DNA from: Streptomyces sp.
GTDB taxonomy: Bacteria > Actinomycetota > Actinomycetes > Streptomycetales > Streptomycetaceae
Assembly (NCBI RefSeq): GCF_019510245.1
Contig: NZ_JAEKKT010000179.1
Span: 1-39,436, forward strand
Direction: 5' to 3'
DNA length: 39,436 nucleotides
The notes below the pieces were generated by a model. The model was not told the DNA's origin. It made no database searches and worked only from the letters and a program-made list of their open reading frames with translations. Position numbers and translations under genes: made by a program. Below are positions 29,247-37,127 of the stretch, in pieces; the first letter of the stretch is position 1; each line of letters opens with the position of its first letter.

Positions 29247-29900
29247 CCCGGTCAGCGGCAGCCCCGCCAGCTCCCGTACGTCCCGGGAGAGATGCGGCTG
29301 ATCCGCGTACCCCGCCCGGACCGCCGTCTCCGCGAGCGGGACCCCGGCCCGGGCCAGCGCGAGCGCCCGCTGCATCCGCAGCACCCGGGCGAGCGTCTTG
29401 GGCCCGTAGCCGAAGGCGGCCCGGCTACGGCGCTGCAACTGGCGGGCCCCGAGACCGAGTTCCCCGGCGGCGGCCGCCACGGACCGCCCGGTGTCCAGGA
29501 CTTCGACAAGCCACCACAGCGATGGGTCGGGGGGCAGGGCCCGTTCCAGGGCGATCTCCTCCAGCGCGGCGGCGGGATCGGCCGCACGGCCGACACGGTC
29601 CCGCAACCGCGCCACTTCGGCGGCCGGCCACAGGTCACTCAGTTCGACCCGCCGATCCACCAGCTCGTGCGCCGGCACGCCGAGCACGGGGGGCGCGGTG
29701 CCCGGGTAGAAGCGCAGCCCCACCCACTCGCCTCCGCCGGTCCCGGTGACGTACGCGCGCGTATCGGGCCCGGCGACCAGCAGCCGCTCTTCATGCCACA
29801 GCAGATCCATACACCCGTCGGGCAGCACCCGCCCGTCCCCGACGGGGGCATTCACCCACACGACCGCACCGGGAAACCGGGACGCCCGCTCCTTGTACAC
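29232..29900 (-). CDS. AraC-family transcriptional regulator
   Basis: 222 residues from GTG 29900. The N-terminal part has the DUF6597-like sensor pattern (LPDGCMDLLWHEERLLVAGP, GLRFYPGTAPPVLGVPAHEL). The C-terminal two-helix-turn-helix AraC domain covers about 125-215, with AAGELGLGARQLQRRSRAAF and GYGPKTLARVLRMQRALAL followed by ETAVRAGYADQPHLSRDVRE. It probably controls the convergent VOC gene or itself. The 15-bp 3' overlap with that gene is a common compact arrangement. Confidence 0.88.
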   Translation of the reverse strand: MYKERASRFPGAVVWVNAPVGDGRVLPDGCMDLLWHEERLLVAGPDTRAYVTGTGGGEWVGLRFYPGTAPPVLGVPAHELVDRRVELSDLWPAAEVARLRDRVGRAADPAAALEEIALERALPPDPSLWWLVEVLDTGRSVAAAAGELGLGARQLQRRSRAAFGYGPKTLARVLRMQRALALARAGVPLAETAVRAGYADQPHLSRDVRELAGLPLTGLLGG

Positions 29901-29916
29901 GGACGCCAGCGTAATC

Positions 29917-30000
29917 GCGCCCCTTCAGGGGCCCTGGGGGTACCCCCGGCCGAAGGCTGGGGGAGGAACTGCGCGACCAGCCACGACGAACCCGCAGCCC
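29917..30000 (+). repeat. Dispersed Streptomyces intergenic repeat, copy 3
   Basis: GCGCCCCTTCAGGGGCCC, then CCCCCGGCCGAAGGCTGGGG, then GAGGAACTGCGCGACCAGCC and ACGACGAACCCGCAG. It has the same module order as copy 2 at 26073. It lies between the AraC regulator start and the YihY gene end. Confidence 0.75.
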
Positions 30001-30041
30001 GCCGCCGTCAAGGACCCCCACGACGAACCCGCCGTCGGCCC

Positions 30042-31190
30042 TCAAGCCTCCGGCTTCCGCGGCGGCGGATGGCTGCTCTTCACATGCGCCCGCAGCCGCG
30101 CCGTGACGTCCTCCGGCGGCAGGAACCGGGACCAGCGCTCCGGGAACTCCGACGGCATGTCCGGGTCGTCGGGGTCGTCCGGCCCCGCCTCGCGGGCCGC
30201 CGCGGCCGCGCGGGCCACGTACTCGGCGACCTGGGCCTCGCGCAGCCGCTCGTTGGCGGCGCGCGCCGCGGCCGTCGCGGCGGCCGGCCAGACCCGGTCG
30301 ATCGCGGCGTTCACGGCCGCCCCGACCAGCACGGCGAAGGCCGACACGCCGATCCACAGCAGCACGGCGACGGACGCGGCGAGGGAGCCGTAGATCGTCG
30401 CGCCCTCGATGGTGTTGGTCAGGTAGATCCGCAGCAGGAAGCTGCCGAGGACCCACATGGCCAGGGCGACCAGGGCACCCGGCACGTCCTCGATCCACGG
30501 GGAGCGCACCGGCACGGAGACGTGGTACAGCGTGGTGAGGAAGACGATGGACAGGACGATCACGACCGGCCAGTACAGGACCTGTACGAGCGTCTCCGAC
30601 CAGGGCACGATCCCGACCACCGCGTCCGGCCCGGCCACCATCAGCGGGAGCGCGACCGAGCCGATCAGCAGCGCGGCGATGAAGAGCAGGAAGGAGACGA
30701 CCCGGGTCTTCACGATGCCCCGGACGCCGTCGAGGCCGTACATGACGGTGATCGTGTCGATGAAGACGTTCACCGCGCGGGAGCCCGACCACAGGGCGAA
30801 CAGGAAGCCGATGGAGATGACGTCGGGGCGGCCGCCCTTCATCACGTCGTGCAGGATCGGCTCGGCGATCTCCTTGACGCCCTTGTCGGACAGGACCGTG
30901 CGGGAGGCCTCCAGCAGGTTGCTCTCCAGGCTGGCGATGGTGTCGGCGCCGGTCCAGGCGTCGACGTAGCCGAGCAGTCCGATGAGGCTGAGCAGCAGCG
31001 GGGGGACGGACAGCAGGGTGAAGAAGGCGGCCTCGGCGGCGAGGCCGAGGATGCGGTACTCCATGCAGGAATTGACGGTGTCCTTGATCAGCAGCCACGC
31101 CGTCCTGCGCTTGGAGACGTTCCGGTAGAGGACTCTGGCCCGGTGGAGCCGGCCGGAGGGCCGCTCGGGGGTATCGCTTGCTGCCTGCAC
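30042..31190 (-). CDS. YihY/BrkB-family integral membrane protein
   Basis: 382 residues from GTG 31190. Six hydrophobic segments between about residues 40 and 300 and the family blocks are visible: SCMEYRILGLAAEAAFFTLL, PPLLLSLIGLLGYVDAW, GLDGVRGIVKTRVVSFLLF, VSVPVRSPWIEDVPGALVAL, YLTNTIEGATIYGSLAASVA and VLVGAAVNAAIDRVWPA. The C-terminal about 80 residues are charged and cytosolic. The family was once called ribonuclease BN and is now regarded as membrane proteins of unknown transport role. It is divergent from the AidB-like gene, with 127 bp between starts. Confidence 0.9.
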   Translation of the reverse strand: MQAASDTPERPSGRLHRARVLYRNVSKRRTAWLLIKDTVNSCMEYRILGLAAEAAFFTLLSVPPLLLSLIGLLGYVDAWTGADTIASLESNLLEASRTVLSDKGVKEIAEPILHDVMKGGRPDVISIGFLFALWSGSRAVNVFIDTITVMYGLDGVRGIVKTRVVSFLLFIAALLIGSVALPLMVAGPDAVVGIVPWSETLVQVLYWPVVIVLSIVFLTTLYHVSVPVRSPWIEDVPGALVALAMWVLGSFLLRIYLTNTIEGATIYGSLAASVAVLLWIGVSAFAVLVGAAVNAAIDRVWPAAATAAARAANERLREAQVAEYVARAAAAAREAGPDDPDDPDMPSEFPERWSRFLPPEDVTARLRAHVKSSHPPPRKPEA

Positions 31191-31317
31191 GCCCTAACGG
31201 TATCCGCCGTCCGGGGCCGTCCTCACCTCCCGGGGCTCCGGCCGGGGCGGGCGCGGTGACCGGGGCCGTTGTGTCAGGCTGGGTGCCTCCGCCGCCTTCC
31301 CGGGTAGGTTCGCAGAC

Positions 31318-32955
31318 ATGGCAGGCAACATCACGCACACCGTGACCAACCAGCCGCCCCCGCTGGTCGGGTACGACCTGTTCGGTGCCGACCCGGCCCT
31401 GGTCGAGGCCGTCGGGCGGCACACCGACCCGGAGCTGCTCGACGAGGTACGCGCCGAGTTGTCGGGGATCGGCTCCTCGGCGGGCTCGGCGCAGGTGCAG
31501 GAGTGGGGGGCCCAGGCGAACGAGAACCCGCCGCGGCTGCGCACCCACGACCGCTACGGCCACCGGATCGACGAGGTCGAGTTCCATCCGGCCTGGCACC
31601 GGATGCTCGGCAAGGGCGTCGGCGCGGGGCTGACCACCGGCTGGGTACGTCCGTCCGGGCACGTCCGGCGGGCCGCGGCCTTCCTGGTCTGGACCCAGGT
31701 GGAGGCCGGCAACTGCTGTCCGCTGTCGATGACCAACGCGGCGGTGCCCGTGCTGCGCACCGATCCGGAGCTGGCCGCCGCGTGGGAGCCGCTGCTGACC
31801 TCCGTGATCTACGACCGTGAGCTGCGGCCCGCCGCGCAGAAGGCCGGCGCCCTGTTCGGCATGGGCATGACGGAGAAGCAGGGCGGCAGCGACGTACGGG
31901 CGAACACGACCACCGCCGAGCCGCTCGCCGAGGCCGGGACGTACGCCCTGACCGGACACAAGTGGTTCTGCTCGGCACCGATGTCGGACGGCTTCCTGGT
32001 GCTGGGCCGGGCGCCGGACGGCCTCACCTGTTTCCTCGTACCGCGCGTTCTGGCGGACGGCACCCGCAACGTCTTCCTCCTCCAGCGGCTCAAGGACAAG
32101 CTCGGCAACCGGTCCAACGCGTCGGCCGAGGTCGAGTTCGACGGGACCTGGGCCCGGCGGGTGGGCGAGGAGGGGCGCGGGGTGCGGACCATCATCGAGA
32201 TGGTCGCCGCGACCCGGCTGGACTGTGTGCTGGGTTCGGCGGGGCTGATGCGGCAGGCGGTGGCGCAGGCCGTGCACCACGCCGCGCACCGCGAGGCCTT
32301 CGGCACGAAGCTCGCCGACCAGCCGCTGATGCGCAACGTCCTGGCCGACCTCGCGATCGAGTCGGAGGCCGCGACCACGCTCGCGCTGCGGCTGGCCGCC
32401 GCCTATGACGACGGGAGCGAGTCCGAACGGGCCCTGCTGCGGCTGGCGTTGCCGGCCGCCAAGTACTGGGTGACGAAGCGCTGCGCGCCGCTCGTCGTGG
32501 AGGCCGCCGAGTGCCTGGGCGGCAACGGCTACGTGGAGGAGTCGGGCCTGCCCCGGCTGGTCCGCGAGTCCCCGCTCAACTCCGTCTGGGAGGGCGCCGG
32601 CAACATCCAGGCCCTGGACGTGCTCCGCACCCTGCAACGCGAACCGGGCGCGCTGGACGCCTACCTCCAGGAGATCGGCCGCGCCCACGGCGCCGACCAC
32701 CGCCTGGACCGCGCGGTCAAGGACCTCTTCTCCCAACTGGCCGACCTGGAGGGCATGGAGTCCCGCGCCAGGCGGCTGGTGGAACGGCTTGCGACGGTCC
32801 TCCAGGGTTCCTTGCTGGTGCGCTTCGCCCCGGCCGAGGTCGCCGACGCCTTCTGCGCCTCCCGCCTGGGCAACGACTGGGGCTCCACTTTCGGCACCCT
32901 GCCGAGCGGCCTTGACCTCACGACGGTAGTGGACCGAGCCCGGGTGACTGTGTGA
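31318..32955 (+). CDS. aidB: AidB-like acyl-CoA dehydrogenase family protein
   Basis: 545 residues, matching the length of E. coli AidB (541). The characteristic N-terminal extension is present (about residues 1-165, TNQPPPLVGYDLFGADPALV). The flavin-binding core has GALFGMGMTEKQGGSDVRAN, ALTGHKWFCSAPMSDGFLVL and AECLGGNGYVEESGLPRLVR, followed by PLNSVWEGAGNIQALDVLRT. AidB binds FAD and DNA and is linked to alkylation protection, and most homologues have no proven acyl-CoA substrate. No ada gene is nearby. ATG 31318 has no strong ribosome site, and a TAGGTT hexamer stands 8 bp before it, so a leaderless transcript is possible. Confidence 0.9.
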   Translation: MAGNITHTVTNQPPPLVGYDLFGADPALVEAVGRHTDPELLDEVRAELSGIGSSAGSAQVQEWGAQANENPPRLRTHDRYGHRIDEVEFHPAWHRMLGKGVGAGLTTGWVRPSGHVRRAAAFLVWTQVEAGNCCPLSMTNAAVPVLRTDPELAAAWEPLLTSVIYDRELRPAAQKAGALFGMGMTEKQGGSDVRANTTTAEPLAEAGTYALTGHKWFCSAPMSDGFLVLGRAPDGLTCFLVPRVLADGTRNVFLLQRLKDKLGNRSNASAEVEFDGTWARRVGEEGRGVRTIIEMVAATRLDCVLGSAGLMRQAVAQAVHHAAHREAFGTKLADQPLMRNVLADLAIESEAATTLALRLAAAYDDGSESERALLRLALPAAKYWVTKRCAPLVVEAAECLGGNGYVEESGLPRLVRESPLNSVWEGAGNIQALDVLRTLQREPGALDAYLQEIGRAHGADHRLDRAVKDLFSQLADLEGMESRARRLVERLATVLQGSLLVRFAPAEVADAFCASRLGNDWGSTFGTLPSGLDLTTVVDRARVTV

Positions 32956-33382
32956 CCGACGGGATCTGCCCTGCCTGAAGGGGCGCGAGGCTGTATTGAA
33001 TATGCGGCTACCGCCGCGCGGGCGCGAGCAACCCTCCACAACCGTCGGCCGCCAACGCACCTGGCATCGCACCCCCTGCCGCGTACGGCCGAGGCCCCGC
33101 AGGCTGCAGCGGGGGTGGTGCTGCGCCGACACGGCACCACCCCCGCCCTTCGGCCCATGTCAGGCCTGTGACGCCACGGCGTCGGCTCAAGTTTCGGCCA
33201 CCCCCGGCCCGTTCACCAGGGTTGCAAGGGGTTGCAACATATCGGTGACTGTGTGCGGACTGTGTGTCTCCGGCACCGGAAAACGGCAGTATAAGACGCG
33301 CAGTCGGACCGGAAACCGCCGCCCGGACGGCTTGACAGCGACTCATCGATGCCTTTTCCGAGGCGTATCCGGGAGGACCTCA
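32956..33382. other. 427-bp gene-free region with a variant repeat and a short palindrome cluster
   Basis: No supported reading frame is present. The left third holds a variant dispersed repeat (32976-33045). At 33224-33238 GTTGCAAGGGGTTGCAAC contains GTTGCAA twice, the second copy forming the palindrome GTTGCAAC, a possible operator. Nearby CGGTGACTGTG/CGGACTGTGTG shows a repeated GACTGTGTG-like word. These precede the GAF-domain regulator gene at 33383 and are probably its promoter region. Confidence 0.5.
32976..33045 (+). repeat. Variant dispersed Streptomyces repeat, copy 4
   Basis: GAAGGGGCGCGAGGCTGTAT then ATATGCGGCTACCGCCGCGC and GGGCGCGAGCAACCCTCCAC resemble the 'GGGGCGCGGGGCTGTATCGA' class of intergenic repeats in Streptomyces, a diverged relative of copies 1-3. 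It directly follows the AidB-like gene and its inner GCGGCTACCGCCGC can fold as a hairpin. Confidence 0.6.
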
Positions 33383-34669
33383 GTGGGGAACCCGCCGATG
33401 GACGTGGCGCGACTCGCCGCGAAGGACGCGGCGCAGGCGGCGCGGGTACTGAACGAGGTGCGCGAGGCCAGACTCGCCGGACAGCGTGGGCGTATCTCGC
33501 CCCGGCCGGTGATCGAACAGTCCTGGGGGCGGATGCTGCGCAGCGGCGTCGACCCCGATCACGACTTCCGTTCGGGACTGCTGCCCGCCGACGAAGTCCG
33601 GCGCAGACGCGAGGAGTCTCCGCTCAAGGACGTACTGCCGGTGCTGCGCGAGGGGCTGCTTTCGGTCGCGGACGTGGCCCAGCACATCATGGTGGTGGCG
33701 GACGCCGACGGCCGGGTGCTGTGGCGGGAGGGATCCTCTCCGGTGCTGCGCAAGGCGGACGGGCTGGGCTTCGAGCTCGGCGCCGACTGGCGCGAAGACG
33801 TCGTCGGGACCAACGGGATCGGCACCCCGGCGGTGGTACGCAGGCCGGTACAGGTGTTCGCCGCCGAGCACTTCGTCCGCTCGCACGCGACCTGGACGTG
33901 TTCCGGCGCGCCGATCACGGACCCCCGGGACGGCAGCCTGCTCGGCGTGGTGGACGTCAGCGGCCCGCTGGAGACGATGCATCCGGCGACCCTGGCCTGG
34001 GTGGACTCGGTGGCGAAGCTCGCCGAGGCGCGGCTGCGGGAGCTGCACCTGGAGACGCTGGAGCGGCTGCGGGCGGTCGCGGCGCCGGTACTGGCCCAGC
34101 TGGGCGGCCGGGCGGTGGTGGTGGACGCCGACGGCTGGACCGCGGCGGTGACCGGCATGCCGTATCCACGGCGGATCGCGCTGCCCAAGTCGCTGTCACC
34201 GGGCCGCCGGTGGCTGCCCGCGCTCGGGCTGTGCGCGGTGGAGCCGCTGGCCGGGGGCTGGCTGCTGCGGGCGGTCGACGAGCCGGCGCCGGCGGGCGGG
34301 GACCGGCTCGTGCTCGACCTGGCCCGGCCGCGCCGCCCGTGTGTGCGGGTCGGCGGCGGCGCGGGCTCGTGGTCCCACGAACTCAGTCCCCGGCACGCCG
34401 AGTTGCTGTACCTGCTGGCGGTGCGGCGGGACGGGCGCAGCGCGGCCGGGCTGGCCGAGGACGTCTTCGGCGACGCCTCGCGGACCGTGACCGTCCGCGC
34501 GGAGATGTCCAGGATCCGCCGGTATCTCGGGGCACTTCTCGAACACCGGCCGTACCGCTTCCGCGAGGACGCGGAGATCGAGGTGCTGCTCCCCGACGAC
34601 CCGCGCGACCTGTTGCCGTCCTCGACCGCCCCCGCGGTGACGGCGTCCCGGCCGCCCGGACGTACGTGA
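33383..34669 (+). CDS. GAF-domain transcriptional regulator (AcoR-like sensor half, no AAA domain)
   Basis: 428 residues from GTG 33383, with GGGAGG 6 bases upstream. ATG 33398 is an alternative. The N-terminal half matches the sensor of AcoR-type activators: ISPRPVIEQSWGRMLRSGVD, then a GAF domain with IMVVADADGRVLWREGSSPV, VVGTNGIGTPAVVRRPVQVF, AAEHFVRSHATWTCSGAPIT and LGVVDVSGPLETMHPATLA. The sigma-54 AAA+ domain and Fis-type HTH of true AcoR are absent. Instead the end (about 325-410) reads SPRHAELLYLLAVRRDGRSA and VTVRAEMSRIRRYLGALLEH, like a winged helix of OmpR/SARP type. Actinomycete relatives often control alcohol/aldehyde metabolism. No such gene is adjacent here. Confidence 0.83.
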   Translation: MGNPPMDVARLAAKDAAQAARVLNEVREARLAGQRGRISPRPVIEQSWGRMLRSGVDPDHDFRSGLLPADEVRRRREESPLKDVLPVLREGLLSVADVAQHIMVVADADGRVLWREGSSPVLRKADGLGFELGADWREDVVGTNGIGTPAVVRRPVQVFAAEHFVRSHATWTCSGAPITDPRDGSLLGVVDVSGPLETMHPATLAWVDSVAKLAEARLRELHLETLERLRAVAAPVLAQLGGRAVVVDADGWTAAVTGMPYPRRIALPKSLSPGRRWLPALGLCAVEPLAGGWLLRAVDEPAPAGGDRLVLDLARPRRPCVRVGGGAGSWSHELSPRHAELLYLLAVRRDGRSAAGLAEDVFGDASRTVTVRAEMSRIRRYLGALLEHRPYRFREDAEIEVLLPDDPRDLLPSSTAPAVTASRPPGRT

Positions 34670-34855
34670 ACGGCCGTATTCAACACAGCCGTATTTAACG
34701 CATCCGGGGCAGTCGAGGAGGTATCTTCCGCATATTTGCGGGGTCTTCGAGGTACGGAGGCCCCGGCTGCCGTAGCATCCCGGTACGGGCTCCCCACCTG
34801 TTCCTTGGTCAACGCTTTGACCATCAGGCGCAGTTGGCCCGCCTCGGGAGGAGAC

Positions 34856-36190
34856 ATGAAGCATCGCGGCAGACACCGGCGGCGCAGACGGGGTACGGCC
34901 CTGCGCGCTGCCCTGGCCGGCACCGCGCTGGCGCTCACCGCGGCGGCCACGATCGTCAGCGCCTCGCAGGCCACGGTCGCCGAGGACCCCGGCGCGCTGA
35001 AGCCGCTGACCTCGACCGCCGACAGCGCCCGGCTGCAGCTCCGGGAACACCTCGTACCGCGCCGCTCGCTGGACCGGCTCGCCTCGGCGATGGGCGGCAC
35101 GGTCGGGGTCGCCGACGTGCTGGCCGCCTCCGACCACACGCTGCGCGAGGCGGCGGACTGCGACTCCGACGACCGGGACTCGCTACCTGTCACCCCGGCC
35201 GCCACCGAGGCGTACTGCTGGGACCCCACCGACACCCTCACCGACGACTGGAAGCCGGCCTCGGTGACCACCTCCTCGGAGGCGAACGACGACGGTCTGT
35301 GGGGCGCCAACCGCGTCGTGCTGGCCGGCTGGACGCACAGCACCTCCACCGGTCCCGCCGCCTCCCGGGGCCTGGCCAGGGTCGCGGTGATCAACGCGAA
35401 CGAACCGGCCCACCCCTCGTACTCCTGGGTCCTGCTGGCCGTGCCCAGCGCCGACGGCAGCACCTACCGGGGGCTGACCTCGCAGATCTCCGGCATGGCC
35501 TGGCACGGGGACAAGCTCCTGGTCACCACCGTCCAGGGCAGTGCCGACGCGCTCTACGTCTACGACCTGAACCGCATCCAGCGCACCTCGGTGCTGGCCG
35601 AGGCGGTCGGCCGGGTGTCCGGCGGCTGGTCGGCCGACGGTTTCCGGTACGTGATGCCGGCCGTGGGTTCGTACCGCTTCACCGCCGGGGCCTGCTCCCG
35701 GACCGGTGCGCCCTGTCCGAGCGCGCTCTCCGTGGACCGGGGGACGGCCCCGGACAGCCTGGTCCTCGGCGAGTGGACGCCCGCCGGCAGCGACCAGCAC
35801 GCGCGGCTGTGGCGGTACGCGTTCGACGAGAACCCGAAGCGTGCCGGGCTGCTCGCCACGGACGGCTCCGGCCGGGTGACCGCGGTCGAGGCGTACCGGA
35901 CCGGTGCCTCGGAGATCCGGGGCGTCCTGTCGTACCGGCCGCCGGGCGCGACCGGTTCCGAGTGGTACGTCGGGCACCTGCCCGGCGCCATGGACGGGCA
36001 CGGCAGCCTGTGGCGGCAGGACACCAAGGGCGCGGACGGCGCCCGCTGCGGCTCGGACGCCTCGCACCGCTGCTGGGCCGAGGACACCGGCTCGCTCTCC
36101 TACGCACCCGACACGGGCGAGGTGTGGTCGGTCACGGACCGCATGCTGTTCTCGGTGCCGCTGCGCTCGATCGACGCGTCACTCGGATAA
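34856..36190 (+). CDS. Secreted protein of unknown function, propeller-like
   Basis: 444 residues from ATG 34856 with GGGAGGAG upstream. The start MKHRGRHRRRRRGTALRAAL is very basic and leads into a hydrophobic segment (AGTALALTAAATIVSASQAT), a Sec signal or signal anchor. The mature part contains several strand-rich repeats with aromatic and Gly residues (SSEANDDGLWGANRVVLAGW, TSQISGMAWHGDKLLVTTVQ, GGWSADGFRYVMPAVGSYRF, SLWRQDTKGADGARCGSDAS), consistent with a beta-propeller. There are six or more cysteines, probably disulfide bonded. No enzyme motif is seen. The family is restricted, as far as I recognise, to Streptomyces-like bacteria. Confidence 0.78.
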   Translation: MKHRGRHRRRRRGTALRAALAGTALALTAAATIVSASQATVAEDPGALKPLTSTADSARLQLREHLVPRRSLDRLASAMGGTVGVADVLAASDHTLREAADCDSDDRDSLPVTPAATEAYCWDPTDTLTDDWKPASVTTSSEANDDGLWGANRVVLAGWTHSTSTGPAASRGLARVAVINANEPAHPSYSWVLLAVPSADGSTYRGLTSQISGMAWHGDKLLVTTVQGSADALYVYDLNRIQRTSVLAEAVGRVSGGWSADGFRYVMPAVGSYRFTAGACSRTGAPCPSALSVDRGTAPDSLVLGEWTPAGSDQHARLWRYAFDENPKRAGLLATDGSGRVTAVEAYRTGASEIRGVLSYRPPGATGSEWYVGHLPGAMDGHGSLWRQDTKGADGARCGSDASHRCWAEDTGSLSYAPDTGEVWSVTDRMLFSVPLRSIDASLG

Positions 36191-36232
36191 CGGCCGTCGA
36201 CACCTCCGGGGCCGGGATGATTGCCTGGCCCC

Positions 36233-36811
36233 ATGAGCAGCATCGTCGTGACCACCTGGTCCCTGGAGCAGACCTCCCCCGCCGACCTCCTGCCCGCCGC
36301 CGCACCCGACGGCGACACGGTCGGGATCGTCCGCGCCGAGGTCCCCTCCCCCGAGTTCAGCCGGTTCCTGTACGCCTCGGTCGGCGGTGACATCCGCTGG
36401 ACCGACCGGCTGGGCTGGAGCTACGCCCGCTGGCAGCAGCACCTGGCACGGCCGGGCGTGGAGACCTGGGTCGCATACGACCGGGGCACCCCGGCCGGCT
36501 ACGTGGAACTCGAGCCGCAGGACGACGGTGTGGTGGAGATCGTCTACTTCGGTCTGGTCCCGGCCTTCCGGGGCCGCCGCATCGGCGGTCACCTGCTCTC
36601 GTACGGTGCCGCACGCGCCTGGGACCTGGCGGAGCGGTGGGACGGACTGCCGCCGACGAAGCGGGTGTGGCTGCACACGTGCAGCCTGGACGGCGAGCAC
36701 GCGATGGCGAATTATCAGCGGCGCGGGTTCCGGCTCTTCGACACGAAGGTCGAGGAGGAACCGGACGTCTCGGCGCCCGGTCCGTGGCCGGGGGCGCACA
36801 CCACCGTGTGA
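36233..36811 (+). CDS. GNAT-family N-acetyltransferase
   Basis: 192 residues from ATG 36233. The acetyl-CoA site is in VEIVYFGLVPAFRGRRIGGH (R/Q-x-x-G-x-G/A motif as RGRRIGG), preceded by the strand AGYVELEPQ and followed by VWLHTCSLDGEHAMANYQRR and GFRLFDTK, motif B with the usual Asn-Tyr. The substrate is not predictable. It starts 42 bp after the preceding secreted-protein gene, possibly in one transcript, and ends 104 bp before the sulfur-assimilation leader peptide. Confidence 0.88.
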   Translation: MSSIVVTTWSLEQTSPADLLPAAAPDGDTVGIVRAEVPSPEFSRFLYASVGGDIRWTDRLGWSYARWQQHLARPGVETWVAYDRGTPAGYVELEPQDDGVVEIVYFGLVPAFRGRRIGGHLLSYGAARAWDLAERWDGLPPTKRVWLHTCSLDGEHAMANYQRRGFRLFDTKVEEEPDVSAPGPWPGAHTTV

Positions 36812-36844
36812 AACCCGGCGTGACCCACAACACTCCGTCTCATT

Positions 36845-36867
36845 ATTCAGAATAGATTAGTCCGAAT
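36845..36867. promoter_or_regulatory. AT-rich dyad upstream of the sulfite reductase leader
   Basis: ATTCAGA (36845-36851) and TCCGAAT (36861-36867) match in 6 of 7 positions as an inverted repeat, inside the most AT-rich stretch of the right part. TAGATT at 36853-36858 could be a -10 element. This is the probable promoter/operator of the cys operon. The regulator is unknown. Confidence 0.45.
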
Positions 36868-36915
36868 CGCGGACGATGGTGGACTGGCCGGAGATCCGCG
36901 TGACACGCTTCCGTC

Positions 36916-36999
36916 ATGTCTGGAACTGGAATTGCCTTGGTGAGTCGGCGGCACGTCGACCTCGGCCGCATGTCCAGCGCCATCTGTCCGGCGGGCTGA
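36916..36999 (+). CDS. Leader peptide of the sulfite reductase operon, cysteine attenuation type
   Basis: A 27-residue reading frame from ATG 36916 to TGA 36997, MSGTGIALVSRRHVDLGRMS then SAICPAG. The pattern LVSRRHVDLxRxxSAxC is the conserved actinobacterial 'putative leader peptide' found before sulfur assimilation and transport operons. It has a single Cys codon four from the end. In mycobacteria, cysteine-codon upstream frames of this kind regulate downstream sulfur genes according to cysteinyl-tRNA supply. It lies 128 bp before the sulfite reductase start with no other gene between. The conserved wording makes this a confident call despite its length. The regulatory mechanism here is inferred. 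Confidence 0.85.
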   Translation: MSGTGIALVSRRHVDLGRMSSAICPAG

Positions 37000-37127
37000 G
37001 AGCACAGCACCGCCGCGCCGTCCTGTCCAGACCCTCCTCTCTGCGCAACGCCGCGCAGACATGCCCCATGCGCCCCTAAGCGCAGGTCAGAGCCGCTTCC
37101 CGCCTGTCCCGAAGGACGTACATCGCC

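Noticed and set aside
29791..33132. Very long minus-strand reading frame of 1,113 codons
   Set aside because: It covers parts of the AraC, YihY and AidB-like genes in other frames, is Arg/Gly/Pro-rich and has no domain. Such antisense frames are normal at this GC content.
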